From contig PS015140.1 of the NCBI GenBank assembly GCA_048213135.1, positions 27,467 to 91,466 of the forward strand: a DNA stretch of 64,000 bases. The letters run 5' to 3'. Positions 1 to 16,839 of this stretch are shown piece after piece. The position numbers and the translations under genes were made by a program. The stretch comes from Reclinomonas americana ATCC 50394 (taxonomy: Eukaryota; Jakobida; Jakobea; Jakobida). Below the pieces are notes generated by a model. It saw only the letters and a list, made by a program, of their open reading frames with translations. It searched no databases and was not told the DNA's origin. Each line of letters opens with the position of its first letter. The first letter of the stretch is position 1.

Positions 1-47
1 TCGAGGAGGCGCAGGTGGTGGTGCATAGATGTGTTGGTCTCCTTTGA
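1..47 (+). CDS. 3' end of an upstream WD40-only paralogue (partial)
   Basis: Only the last 15 codons and the stop (TGA at 45-47) lie in the window. Read in the frame that begins with the second and third bases of a codon at 1-2, the residues EEAQVVVHRC match the C-terminus of the complete WD40 gene at 227-1288 (EEAEVVVHRC). The final few residues differ and the stop falls two codons later. The DNA after the stop is also homologous between the two genes, so this is a tandem gene copy and not a chance match. Nothing of its WD40 domain is visible here. The identification rests on this short stretch plus the duplicated flank. Confidence 0.7.
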   Translation, partial: EEAQVVVHRCVGLL

Positions 48-142
48 CAAGAGTTGGCTGTGTCGCCCTTCTGCGTGTCTTTCTATGTCGCTTGTTGTTG
101 GTGTTGTAGTGCTGTGAGTGTATTATAAACCAACGAGACGCT
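1..142 (+). repeat. Duplicated gene end and 3' flank, copy 1
   Basis: Positions 1-142 align with 1240-1388: the C-terminal codons, then a shared 3' flank with common blocks such as GTGTCTTTCT and GAGTGTAT, and a shared CAA-GAGACGC/CAAGACGC end. This marks the boundary of a tandem duplication of whole WD40-only genes, including the 3' untranslated region. Confidence 0.7.
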
Positions 143-226
143 GAGTTGACGCTGCAGGTGAACGTCGACGATGAGCGTCCTCGTCCTCAATCGCATTTGT
201 CTCCTCTCTCTTCTCACGCTCGAACC

Positions 227-1288
227 ATGTCACTGACACTCCCACACAAGTGCCTGCGCGGACACACCCGAGAGGTGCTCGCTGTCGCCGTCACTCCCGA
301 TGGCCAGCACATCGTAAGTGGGAGTGAAGATGCCACTGTGCGAGTGTGGTCTGTGAGGAGCGGAGAACAAGTGCGAGTGCTGAGGGGACATGGCGGAGGG
401 GTGACTTCTGTGGCAGTCACTCCCGATGGGCAGCACGTGGTGAGTGGTGGCGATGATAACACCATGCGATTATGGAATGTGGCAAGTGGCGAGGAAGTAC
501 GGCAGTTCGAAGGACACACTGGTGCGGTGCACTCTGTCGCTGTCACTCCCGACGGTCAGCATGTGGTGAGTGGGAGTGAGGACCGGAGTGGGCGAGTGTG
601 GTCGCTGGCGAGTGGGAAGGAACTGCGGCGGCTGCAGGGTCTCATCTTTGTGGTGTGCTCTATCGCCGTCACTCCCGACGGGCAGCACATTGTCGGCGCG
701 AATGGGGACGAGACCGTGCACGTGTGGTCGCTGGTGAGTGGCGAGGAAGTGCGACGGCTGAAGGGGCACACTGAAATGGTGTGGTGTGTCGCCGTCGCTC
801 CTGACGGTGAGCATGTGGTGAGCGGGAGTGACGACACAACAGTGAGATTGTGGTCGCTGGCGAGTGGCACGGAAGTGCGGCGGATGGAAGGTCACACTAG
901 CACGGTGTACTCGGTCGCTGTCACTCCCAGCGGTCAGCACGTTGTTAGCGGAAGTGAGGACAACACCGTGCGAGTGTGGTCGCTGGCGAGTGGCACAGAA
1001 GTGCGTCGGTTGGAAGGACACACTGACTGGGCGACTGCTGTCGCCGTCTCTCCCGACGGGCAGCGCATGGTGTGCAGCAGCACAGAGCACACTGTGCGAG
1101 TGTGGTCCACTCCGTGGTGTCTGGCTCGGGAGGAGCTTGACAGCGCACGGCTGGCAATGTGCGGTGTGCAGGAGATGCAGCAACGAGAGGAGAGCGAGGA
1201 TCTGCGGTGTTTGGCAGAGATCGTGCTCCGCTGCTTCCTTGTCGAGGAGGCGGAGGTGGTGGTGCATCGGTGTTTTAGCGATGACTGA
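227..1288 (+). CDS. WD40-only beta-propeller protein (7 repeats)
   Basis: Single-exon gene of 353 residues starting at the first in-frame ATG (context ACCATGT). It has seven consecutive WD40 repeats of about 42 residues, enough for one closed seven-blade propeller. They carry the family signature VAVTPDGQH, then VSGSxD, then a VRVWS ending, and are separated by ASGEEVRRLEGHT-type linkers. The fourth repeat lacks the usual GHT (LQGLIFVV) and has ANGDET in place of the SGS motif. After the last blade (near residue 295) comes a non-repeat tail of about 55 residues rich in acidic residues and cysteine. No enzymatic or NACHT domain is attached. The repeats closely match those of the NACHT gene at 34845-39644, so this is a solo-sensor relative of it. 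A scaffold or binding role is inferred from the fold; no partner can be deduced. Confidence 0.85.
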   Translation: MSLTLPHKCLRGHTREVLAVAVTPDGQHIVSGSEDATVRVWSVRSGEQVRVLRGHGGGVTSVAVTPDGQHVVSGGDDNTMRLWNVASGEEVRQFEGHTGAVHSVAVTPDGQHVVSGSEDRSGRVWSLASGKELRRLQGLIFVVCSIAVTPDGQHIVGANGDETVHVWSLVSGEEVRRLKGHTEMVWCVAVAPDGEHVVSGSDDTTVRLWSLASGTEVRRMEGHTSTVYSVAVTPSGQHVVSGSEDNTVRVWSLASGTEVRRLEGHTDWATAVAVSPDGQRMVCSSTEHTVRVWSTPWCLAREELDSARLAMCGVQEMQQREESEDLRCLAEIVLRCFLVEEAEVVVHRCFSDD

Positions 1289-1388
1289 CAGAGGAAGAAG
1301 GATGGGGTTGCCTGCATTTCTCTTCTACGTGTCTTTCTGTTTCGCCTGTTGTTTGGTGTTTTTTGAGTGTATAAGAGCAACAAGACGC
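1240..1388 (+). repeat. Duplicated gene end and 3' flank, copy 2
   Basis: Partner of the repeat at 1-142. It covers the last codons of the WD40 gene and about 100 bases of 3' flank. The conserved flank suggests the tandem unit spans the gene plus its terminator and the next promoter. A further copy could lie in the gap that starts at 1455. Confidence 0.65.
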
Positions 1389-1454
1389 ACATATTACACC
1401 TGTGTTGATATCCAAAACATTGGTGAGGGCAGCGACAGGAACAACAACAACAAC

Positions 1455-1623
1455 NNNNNNNNNNNNNNNNNNNNNNNNNNNNNNNNNNNNNNNNNNNNNN
1501 NNNNNNNNNNNNNNNNNNNNNNNNNNNNNNNNNNNNNNNNNNNNNNNNNNNNNNNNNNNNNNNNNNNNNNNNNNNNNNNNNNNNNNNNNNNNNNNNNNNN
1601 NNNNNNNNNNNNNNNNNNNNNNN
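1455..1623. other. Assembly gap (169 N)
   Basis: Run of N of non-standard length, so probably an estimated scaffold gap. A CAA microsatellite borders it on the left and a dispersed repeat lies just to its right. Confidence 0.95.
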
Positions 1624-2273
1624 TTCTGCGATAGTACACGCCACATCGAATTCGGGGAAAGGCCATAAGCCAGGCAAACAAAGCAAAGCAAAGTCGCTGC
1701 GGACCGGATCCGGATCCGAGCAGCAAGCAAAGCGGTGGAGGTAAAAAGCTGAACGACAAACCGCGACAACAACATGCACTTCAACTGTTCGCGACGCCGC
1801 TAGAGTTTGGACCATCATTGCAGATGAGTGCAGACTAATTGCAAGTCGAAATGGGAGGCAGAAGGCCTTTGCAGAAAAACCAAAATCAATTCCGGTTTCT
1901 CGAGTTCGAATTCCACCAGAAGACTCTTACTGTGGTGTCGCCAGAGTCCTTAATGTAGCCATTGGTTCTCAAGGCTCGGGGTGCTTGAACCGTACCGCGG
2001 CTGCGAGCTCGAGGCGCAGTTGCGAACTGCAAGTCGAATTCGGATCGATATCTGGAAATCTGCGCGGACTCAGCAAATAACACGCGGATTGCTTTCATCC
2101 TTAACCCGCTCCACTCTCGCTTCACATCACGCGGCATAAAAAAGCCCATTTTTGCATTTCACCGTCAATTCGAACGATCGCCGAACCGGAGTCCGCTCGC
2201 CGAATCCGTCGGCGATCGCTCGCGCCGTCGTCATCTAATCCATCATCTTCTCATCCACTCACACGCGAAAGCC
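1624..2273. other. Intergenic DNA upstream of the ABCG gene, with a dispersed repeat at 1670-1740
   Basis: No coding exon is supported here. Positions 1670-1740 resemble 50706-50770: both start CCAGGCAAACAAAGCAAAGC, contain GGATCCG, and end GCGGTGGAG or GCAGTGGAG. Both copies lie next to an assembly gap. The rest holds CGAATTC-rich moderate-complexity DNA that resembles the intergenic stretch near 15060-15150. The last 100 bases before the ATG at 2274 presumably hold the ABCG promoter and 5' UTR; no clear TATA box is seen. Confidence 0.5.
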
Positions 2274-9789
<7,516 letters not shown>

Positions 9790-10007
9790 TAGTGTGAGCG
9801 TCGCGGTATCGGCTTTCATAGTAGAGTGTGTGTTTGTTGTTGACCGTCCCACCGTTGTGGCTGCCTCCTCCTCCACTTCCACCCACACCCACTGCTGCTC
9901 CCTCAAGTGCTGAATTATTCTTGTGGGCGCACACACACGGTTATTATTTTTTTGTTTAGCAGAGCTCACGTCAATAATACACGTTGACGTTGTTGTTGGC
10001 CATTATC
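9790..10007. other. Convergent 3' region between ABCG and the dioxygenase gene
   Basis: Both genes end here. The ABCG stop is at 9787-9789 and the dioxygenase stop at 10008-10010 on the minus strand. No other gene is seen. The ATTATTTTTTTG block near 9942 could carry polyadenylation signals, but no canonical AATAAA is evident. Confidence 0.6.
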
Positions 10008-12695
10008 TCACTGCGGGACAGTGGCCGCCTTGGCGGTCCACACCACCAGACTCCATCGTTCTCCGGCAGTCAACTTGTTCACACCGTGCACGTGGAAACC
10101 GAGGTGGATCACACCTGTGCGGGTGCGTTTTCAAGACAGGTCAAAAGCTATGAGCTGAGGGTGATGACGAAGGGCAACACGCACCCATGCCAACTGCGTG
10201 GCGATAATACTGCGGTTCGCGAGTGTGCGCATCAGCATCTCGTCCCTCCACGCCTTGAAAGTACAGCTCGGCACCCTCGAACTCGCGGCCGAGGCACACG
10301 TTCAGCGTGACCGAGCTGTGGTCCACGTGCGTGGCGAGGTCCGTGTCCTCACCGACCTGAGAGGAGGTTAAGGGAGAAGGGGGGTGAGAAGGGAAGGGAG
10401 GAAAGGGAGGAAAGGGAAAGGGAGGGGGGAGAGGGATACAAGGGAAAGGGAGAGGAAGGGCAAGGAGAGGGGAGAGGAGGGGAAGATGGATAAGTGGTAG
10501 AAAGACGGAAAAAGGAAGAAGAAAGGGAGAGGGAGATAAGAGGTGAAAGGGAAGAAGTGGAAGGAGAGATGCCTTTGCAGGCAGAGGAAGAGAGCTACCA
10601 AAGAGAGGGAGGGAGTGGAGGGAGGAAGGACAACTATACAGGGAGAGGCGGAAGGAAGAAAGGGAAAGGGAGGGGGTGGGAGAGAGAGAGAGGAGGGAGG
10701 AAAGATGAGAATGGGAAGGAACGACGACGAGGGGAGGGCGAAGGGGTGGCTGTGCAGGCAAAAGGAGGACTGAAGAAAGGAGGCAGGGGGCACGAAGGGG
10801 AAGGGAAGGGGAGAGGAGACGAAGGAGGAGAAGGAAGAGGAAGAAGGGGAAGAAGGGAAGAGAAACGAGGAGGAAGGAAAGCGAGAGGGAGAGGCGATCG
10901 AGAGAAAGACATGGAGAGCGAGGCGAGCGATAAAGAGAAGGAGGAAGATGTAAAAGAAGGACAACTTAGTAGGGAGGGAATGAGAAAGAGGCAAGGGGAG
11001 AGGTGGAAACCTTGTAGCGAATGGAGAACGAGTGGTGCTTGTACACGTTGAGCGGATACTGGTCCGGGAAGAACACACGGGTCACGGGGTTCATCTGCGA
11101 GGAGGAGGGAGGTGGTGAGCGCGGGAACGTGGGCGACTGGGCGTCAATGGCACACTGACCACTTTGGCAACCAGGTGAGACACGGTCGTGGCGAAGCCAA
11201 TGTGGTCAATCACTGTGAGAGTAAGGCGAGGTGAGCATGCTTTGTTCAGTGAAAGAAATCTCCTACGACTCACCAGTGCCGTAGTTGTTCATGCTGCGCA
11301 CAGGGAAAGTGAGAAAGAGCAAGAGGTCCGCAGGAGGAGTTTAAGAGAATGAGGCAAACCTGTTGGGTCGGCGGACCTCCAGCTGCTCCTCGTCTGCAAA
11401 GGCGCGGAAGTGCTCGAGTTCTGCGTGCATGGTTAGTGAGCGAGAAGTGGGAGAAGGGGTGTGGAGGGTAAGAAGAGAAGACTTGCCTTGAATCAGGCGC
11501 TCGCACCATTCGGGTTGCAACATGGGCACCATGAATACACCGGGCATGATCTGAATAAGAGGAAGGGGAGGAGAAAGGAAGGGTGAGGGGAGAGAGGGAG
11601 AGAGAGCAGAGAGCAGAGGGCGAGAGGGAGAGGGAGAGGGAGAGGGAGAGGGAGAGGGAGAGGGGAGAGGGAGAGGGAGAGGGAGAGGAGAGGGAGAGGG
11701 AGGAGGGAGAGGAGAGGAAGAGGATGAGGGAGGGGAGGGGAGAGGGGAAGTGAGAGGGAAAGGGGAGGTNNNNNNNNNNNNNNNNNNNNGGCAGAGGCAG
11801 AGGCAGAGGCAGAGGCAGAGGCAGAGGCAGAGGCAGAGGCAGGGCAGAGGCAGAGGCAGAGGCAGAGGCAGAGGCAGAGGCAGAGGCAGAGGCAGAGGCA
11901 GAGGCAGAGGCAGAGGCAGAGGCAGAGGCAGAGGCAGAGGCAGAGGCAGAGGCAGAGGCAGAGGCAGAGGCAGAGGCACAGGAGGAGGCAGAAAAAACAG
12001 GGACAGGCACAAGCACAGGCAGAGACACACGCAGAGACACAGGACGAGGGAGAGGCAGAGGAAGAGGCAGAAGAAGCAAATGGAGTTGCCACGTCTCCTC
12101 CATCCTTTCTGTCTCGATCCTCCAAAGCAGACCTCGGAAAATTGATACTCGGCAGACCACGCGGGGTCCAACACAAACTCGCGCGCCGCATGCGGTGCCA
12201 CTTGCATGGCCATGCGACATCGGTCGGCCAGTGCCAGCAGCGACGGATGCAAGATGCCCTCCCTCACGCCCGGCGTCGCAAAGTCGTAGACCTGCGGCGC
12301 GGATGTGAGACTGAGGATATGGCACGGACTCACATATTCGTAGACACACCTGCGGATGCAGTCTCGTGTACTTTTCACGCACGGCTGTGCGGATCCGCGA
12401 CTTGTAGTCCTGCTCTTCCTCGAGCGCCGCCTGACGACAAATCTGCAAACACAGAGTGCGTCAATACGACACCTCCTTCAGCGCACACATTCCCTCTGCG
12501 CAAGCTCACCCTGCGCAGTCGCGCCTGATCCTCCTCGGCGATGCGCTGACACGCTGCCTTGAGCTCCACGTCCATCATCGCCGACTTGGAGGACAGTGCT
12601 GACGAGGAACAAAATGAGGACAGGTGAAGGAGGAGGATAAATCTCTCTCTCTCTCTCTCTCTCTCTCNNNNNNNNNNNNNNNNNNNNAGGAGGAG

Positions 12696-12753
<58 letters not shown>

Positions 12754-14782
12754 CCGCACCGGCCTCCCATTCGGTGACACGCTGTCGCAACCACGCCACA
12801 TCGGCCTCGGAGGGCGCATGACGCAGCACCAACTCGATCATCTCGTCCACCTTGCTGGCCAGGCGCGGCTTGAGGTAGCGCAGTGGCAGCAGCAGCTCGA
12901 CGGTGCTGTAGCCGAGGGCGTCGACGCCCATGGGGGAGCAGCCGCCACGCAGAAGCATCTCCAGGGTGGCTTGCTCGCCTTGCAGGCAGGCGAGGTGGAC
13001 GGCGGTTCTGGAGAGGGGGAGGGAATGAGAGAGGGAAGAAGGGAAAGAGAGAGGGAAGAAAGGAAAGAGAGCAGAGAAAGGCGACAGGAGTGCGTGGAAA
13101 TGAAGGCAGGGAGCGAGATGCATTTAAAATAGGGGGTGGGTGCCGTGGAAGAGCAGACAAGTAAGATGAGAGGGGAGCTGGGAAAGGTGACATCATGAAT
13201 GCGATCGAGGCGAATGGAGCAACAGAAAAAGCGAGGATGGAAGGAGCAGAACGAGAGAGGCAGTATGGAATGCGAATGAACGAGAATTGAGAATGGAAGG
13301 GAGAGCACATCTCAAAAGCACAGGTGAGGAGGGAGTGGGGATGGCGACCAGAGGAAAAATAGCAGCAAGAGCAGAGGAGGTTGTAGAGAGAGTGGAGATG
13401 CACGGAGTAATAATTGGCAACATGAGTGCGTGGAGAGAGCAACACACCGTCCACCGCAGAAGCACACGGGGATGTTGCTGATGCGGAACTCGCGGTTGAC
13501 GGTGACAATGTCGCGGTGGACGCGGTCGGGCGGGAGCGAGAGGAGATACTGTGAGGAGGGGAGTGAGTAAGGAGACAGGATGGTGGGTGGGAATAAGGAG
13601 AGGCAAAGGAGGGGAGAGAAGGAGGTGAATGCTTCACGACGTGGCCAAGCAGAGCGAAGATCGCGAGAGCGAGAGAGCCAAAAGCACGTGCAGATGAGCG
13701 CGACGTTGCCATAGCTCCCGACGGTCGGCACATTGTTAGTGGGAGTGAAGATAAGAGCGTGCGCGTGTGGTCACTGGCGAGTGGGGAAGACGTGCAAAGG
13801 ATGGAGAGGCACGCCGGATGGGTGCAGTGTGTCGCCGTCACTCCCAATGGTCAGCATGTGGTGAGTGGGAGTTTAGATACGACGAGCGGGAGAGTAAAGT
13901 GGAAAAACAAGAAGCGCTGCAATAGGAGACGGAGGAATATGGAATTCAAGATATGACGACGAGCTCCCCGCGTATAACACGTGGGCAGCATCTGTCATCT
14001 GAGTACGATTGAAAAGAGAAGGCAGAGTGCAGAGAAGGCAGAGTGCAGAGAAGGCCACATGCAAATTACGGATCTCATGCATGGGAGGATGAGGAAGTGC
14101 ACCGCAAAAGGAGACGGAAGAGTGCAGATCGCGATTGTGCCATGCTGACACCGCAAAGGAGACTGGCAGCGGCAAAGGCAGCAGACGAGTGCAAGGAGTG
14201 GCCAGCAGGAAACACAGGCTGAAAGAGCAGTGCTTTCCCAATTCCCTCGAGTGACCCATCAAGCCCCTCACCTCCAGCACATTCATCGATCCCTCCAGAG
14301 TCGCACTCAGCAGCGCGGTGTTGCCGGAGACCACAGCAGCGTTCAGGTTGAGATCCGGCAGAGCCTGTCAGCGCGGAATATCACTCCTTTGCATTCTCTG
14401 CACTCTGCATGCAAGAGACACACGCACACACCTCCACCAGCTCGCGCAGCAACTCCACATTGTCAGTCATGGCCAGTGCCTCCAGGAGACGCGGAAGCTC
14501 CTCTGCGATGAGTTCTGTTCGCATTTGTGAGTGAGTGTGAGTGAGAGAGCGGGGGAGAGAGTCGTTCGAGTGTGGAAGGGTACCTGGGTGACTGCGAATG
14601 GCCTCGTGATACGCATCAGTGTCGCCAGTCCACCTGCATTGAGCAAAGAGAAGAAGAATGAGATGTGTGTTCTGTGTGTGTGAGAGAGATACAGTGACTC
14701 ACAATGCATGTGCAGCACGGTCAAACGGCGTCTTCTCCTCGCGGCGCTCCAGTGGGCATGCAGCGGCCTCCTCCTCGCTCAT
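10008..14782 (-). CDS. Ankyrin-repeat protein with C-terminal 2-oxoglutarate/Fe(II) dioxygenase domain
   Basis: About 512 residues. Minus-strand exons: 14782-14703, 14633-14584, 14514-14432, 14364-14272, 13548-13466, 13007-12760, 12598-12510, 12442-12350, 12291-12133, 11550-11487, 11420-11360, 11293-11274, 11212-11160, 11094-11011, 10356-10185, 10114-10008. The N-terminal part contains ankyrin-like units, the clearest being TAVHLACLQGEQATLEMLL in exon 6. The C-terminal 200 residues form a prolyl/lysyl-hydroxylase-like double-stranded beta helix: iron ligands His and Asp in THVDHSS (exon 15), the distal His in FHVHGVN, and the 2-oxoglutarate-binding Arg in GERWSLVVW (exon 16). Such enzymes hydroxylate protein or other substrates using O2 and 2-oxoglutarate; the ankyrins could present the substrate. 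No signal peptide is seen, so it is probably cytosolic or nuclear. The intron after exon 10 starts with GCAAGT. Confidence 0.88.
10366..11005. repeat. Purine-rich GGGAAGG low-complexity intron
   Basis: The 654-base intron between dioxygenase exons 14 and 15 is almost pure G and A on the plus strand (polypyrimidine in the gene's sense). No coding content is supported. Confidence 0.9.
11575..12075. repeat. GAGGCA hexamer and GAGAGG arrays with a 20-N gap at 11770-11789
   Basis: Intron between dioxygenase exons 9 and 10. About 33 GAGGCA hexamers run from 11790 to 11980, with a GGGAGA array to the left. The hexamer gives long false ORFs of Leu-Pro, Cys-Leu or Ser-Ala on the minus strand. Confidence 0.9.
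12640..12750. repeat. (CT)n microsatellite with a 20-N gap at 12668-12687
   Basis: Two CT runs flank the gap within the dioxygenase intron between exons 6 and 7. The AGGAGGAGTAATA to the right of the gap nearly repeats AGGAGGATAAAT to its left, so the gap may separate two copies of one short segment. Confidence 0.85.
13707..13880 (+). pseudogene. WD40-repeat relic inside an intron of the dioxygenase gene
   Basis: About 58 codons on the plus strand encode one and a half repeats of the local WD40 family: IAPDGRHIVSGSEDKSVRVWS, then LASGEDVQRMERHAGW, then VAVTPNGQHVVSGSLD. The match ends abruptly on both sides in unrelated DNA, with no start codon and no adjoining repeats. It lies antisense within the 717-base intron between dioxygenase exons 4 and 5. 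The open frame and unbroken motif suggest a recent insertion. Expression is unlikely. Confidence 0.8.
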
Positions 14783-15395
14783 TGTGTGTCGTGTTTCGTT
14801 GATAGAAAGCAGATGCTGTCCAGCAGGACGTTTGGACCTCGGTGGACGCCTGTGGACGAGCACAGATGCATGGCGTAGATGACGTATACAAGGAGGCTAA
14901 CTGCATATACAGCTGCATCACAGCTCACTTCGTAGCGACGTCGATTGTAGAGAGCGGTCAACGTCGCAGCTGCGATATCGATATCGATATCGGTGTTCCA
15001 CTCGACTCAGCGATCGACGTCGCTGGAGAGCTGTGTGGTACGACTGAACCATAGTAAAGTCCGCGAGCTTGAGTCTTGCAGTGGGCCTGGGTTTGAGGCG
15101 GAGCTCGAGAAGCGAAACTGCAAATCGAAATTCGAATTCGAAAGGGCCGAGCCAGCAGGTACGAGAGTCCGCGGGCGTTGCCACTGGCTATACAATAGGC
15201 AGACGGAAGTTGGGAAGTGACGCAGAACCTTTCGCAGCCGCTGCTGCGACCAGAACTTTCAAGTCCGACGTCGACGTCTCGATCTGCGACTTCGTGATCG
15301 CCCTTGCCTGCATTGCTGCATCGTTCCTCGCTGCATAGGCGGTACCCTGACACACACCACTCTCTTTACAGCACACCACGCACGCTCACTGGTTC
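14783..15395. other. Divergent intergenic region between the dioxygenase gene (-) and the triplicated ORF (+)
   Basis: It presumably contains the dioxygenase promoter. It holds an ATCGAT/GATATC-rich block near 14968-14992 and an AT-richer stretch with CGAAATTCGAATTCGAAA near 15122-15142 that resembles intergenic DNA near 2030 and 25250. No convincing exon is seen. Confidence 0.5.
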
Positions 15396-16710
15396 AGAGA
15401 CAACTCTAGCTAAACTCGCAGGACATCTGATCTTCATTGCCTCTCTCTCATGGACGAGCTGCTTCGTGCCATCCACAGCCTCCTCCGCGAGCTCACCACT
15501 TTTCTCCACATGCTGCTCAACACCGCTCGCCACCACACGCACACCTTCTCCTCTCGCTGGCTCCGTTTCCTCTTCATTCCCGCGCCTTTTGCCTCAATCT
15601 CTTCAACACCAAGTGCGCCTTCCGATGCGCGCTTTGCTGTATGGGAGGCGGCAGTACGCACCCGTGAAGCCCGCATCAAAGCCGGCCTTCTCACCGACAT
15701 AAAGTCCCCCAAAACACCTGAGAAAAAGGCACCTGCTGCTGCACTGGTCACGCAGCGCAGTGTCGGTCGCCCGCCTCTGCGCGTGGACACGGAGGAGTGG
15801 AAGGAAAAGGAGAAGGAGGAGGAGAAGAAGAAGAAGACGAAGACAGTTGCCAGCCTCGGAGACAACTGCACGGGACACCTGATCTTCATTGCCTCTCACA
15901 TGGACGAGCTGCTTCGTGCCATTCACAGCCTCCTCCGCGAGCTCTCCACTCTCCTCCACATGCTGCTCAACACCGCTCGCCACCACACGCACACCTTCTC
16001 CTCTCGCTGGCTTCGTTTCCTCCTCATTCCCGCGCCTTTTGCGTCTATCTCGTCACCAAGTGCGCCTTCCGATGCGCGCTTTGCTGTCTGGGAGGCGGCA
16101 GTGCGCACCCGTGAAGCCCGCATCAAAGCCGGACTTCTCACCGACATAAAGCCACCTAAACCTGCTGAAAAGGCGACGAAAAAGGCACCTGCTGCTGCTG
16201 CACTGGTCACGCAGCGCAGTGTCGGTCGCCCGCCTCTGCGCGTGGACACGGAGGAGTGGAAGGAAAAGGAGAAGGAGGAGAAGAAGAAGACAGTTGCCAG
16301 CCACGGAGACAACTGCACGGGACACCTTGTCTTCATCAGTCTCTCTCTCATGGACGAGCTGCTTCGTGCCATCCACAGTCTCCTCCGCGAGCTCTCCACT
16401 CTCCTCCACATGCTCCTCACCACCGCTCGCCACCACACGCACACCTTCTCCTCTCGCTGGCTCCGTTTCCTCCTCATTCCCGCGCCTTTTGCCTCTATCT
16501 CGTCACCAAGCGCGCCTTCCGATGCGCGTTTCGCTGTATGGGAGGCGGCAGTACGCACCCGTGAAGCCCGCATCAAAGCCGGACTTCTCACCGATGTAAA
16601 GTCACCTAAACCTGCTGAAAAGGCGACGAAAAAGGCGCCAGCTGCTGCTGCACTGGCCACGCAGCGCAGTGTCGGTCGCCCGCCTCTGCGCGTGGACACG
16701 GAGGAGTGGG
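15396..16710 (+). repeat. Three-copy tandem duplication of a roughly 450-bp module
   Basis: Copies begin at about 15396, 15858 and 16305 (spacings 462 and 447); the third ends at the GTGGACACGGAGGAGTGG shared by all three. The copies are nearly identical, with small in-frame length differences in the Lys/Glu-rich stretch. The homology includes about 55 bases before the first ATG, so the duplicated unit began upstream of the coding start. Confidence 0.92.
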
Positions 16711-16799
16711 TGCGTGAGGTGCCGCGATGGAGGCCGTGGACGCACGCGACGCCGTTGCAGAGGCTGCGCATGCCGCTCTTTCCACCTCCATCCGCTTGA
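15450..16799 (+). CDS. Hypothetical protein made of a triplicated module
   Basis: Open frame of 449 residues starting at ATG 15450. Each of the three modules has an amphipathic/hydrophobic start (MDELLRAIHSLLREL), a His/Arg patch, a hydrophobic LRFLLIPAPFAS segment, a predicted helix DARFAVWEAAVRTREARIK, then RSVGRPPLRVDTEEW. In modules 1 and 2 this is followed by a Lys/Glu run; module 3 ends in an unrelated tail after EEW. I do not recognise the family. The conserved reading frame across three copies supports coding on this strand, although a long minus-strand frame also stays open. The third copy may be spliced onto the gene that begins around 16840 (a GTGCGTGAG donor follows EEW), in which case copies 1 and 2 would be extra N-terminal exons. 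Confidence 0.45.
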   Translation: MDELLRAIHSLLRELTTFLHMLLNTARHHTHTFSSRWLRFLFIPAPFASISSTPSAPSDARFAVWEAAVRTREARIKAGLLTDIKSPKTPEKKAPAAALVTQRSVGRPPLRVDTEEWKEKEKEEEKKKKTKTVASLGDNCTGHLIFIASHMDELLRAIHSLLRELSTLLHMLLNTARHHTHTFSSRWLRFLLIPAPFASISSPSAPSDARFAVWEAAVRTREARIKAGLLTDIKPPKPAEKATKKAPAAAALVTQRSVGRPPLRVDTEEWKEKEKEEKKKTVASHGDNCTGHLVFISLSLMDELLRAIHSLLRELSTLLHMLLTTARHHTHTFSSRWLRFLLIPAPFASISSPSAPSDARFAVWEAAVRTREARIKAGLLTDVKSPKPAEKATKKAPAAAALATQRSVGRPPLRVDTEEWVREVPRWRPWTHATPLQRLRMPLFPPPSA

Positions 16800-16839
16800 T
16801 CGACAGAGACGGGGAGAGAGTGGTGACTGTGTGTGTGTG

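Noticed and set aside
230-1267. Long minus-strand open frames opposite the WD40 gene
   Set aside because: They mirror the repeat structure of the real WD40 coding strand and contain no recognisable motif.
15923-16771. Minus-strand 282-codon frame over the triplicated module
   Set aside because: The plus-strand frame runs through all three copies, starts at an ATG in the first and shows more protein-like composition. The minus frame cannot be fully excluded, but I give it lower weight.
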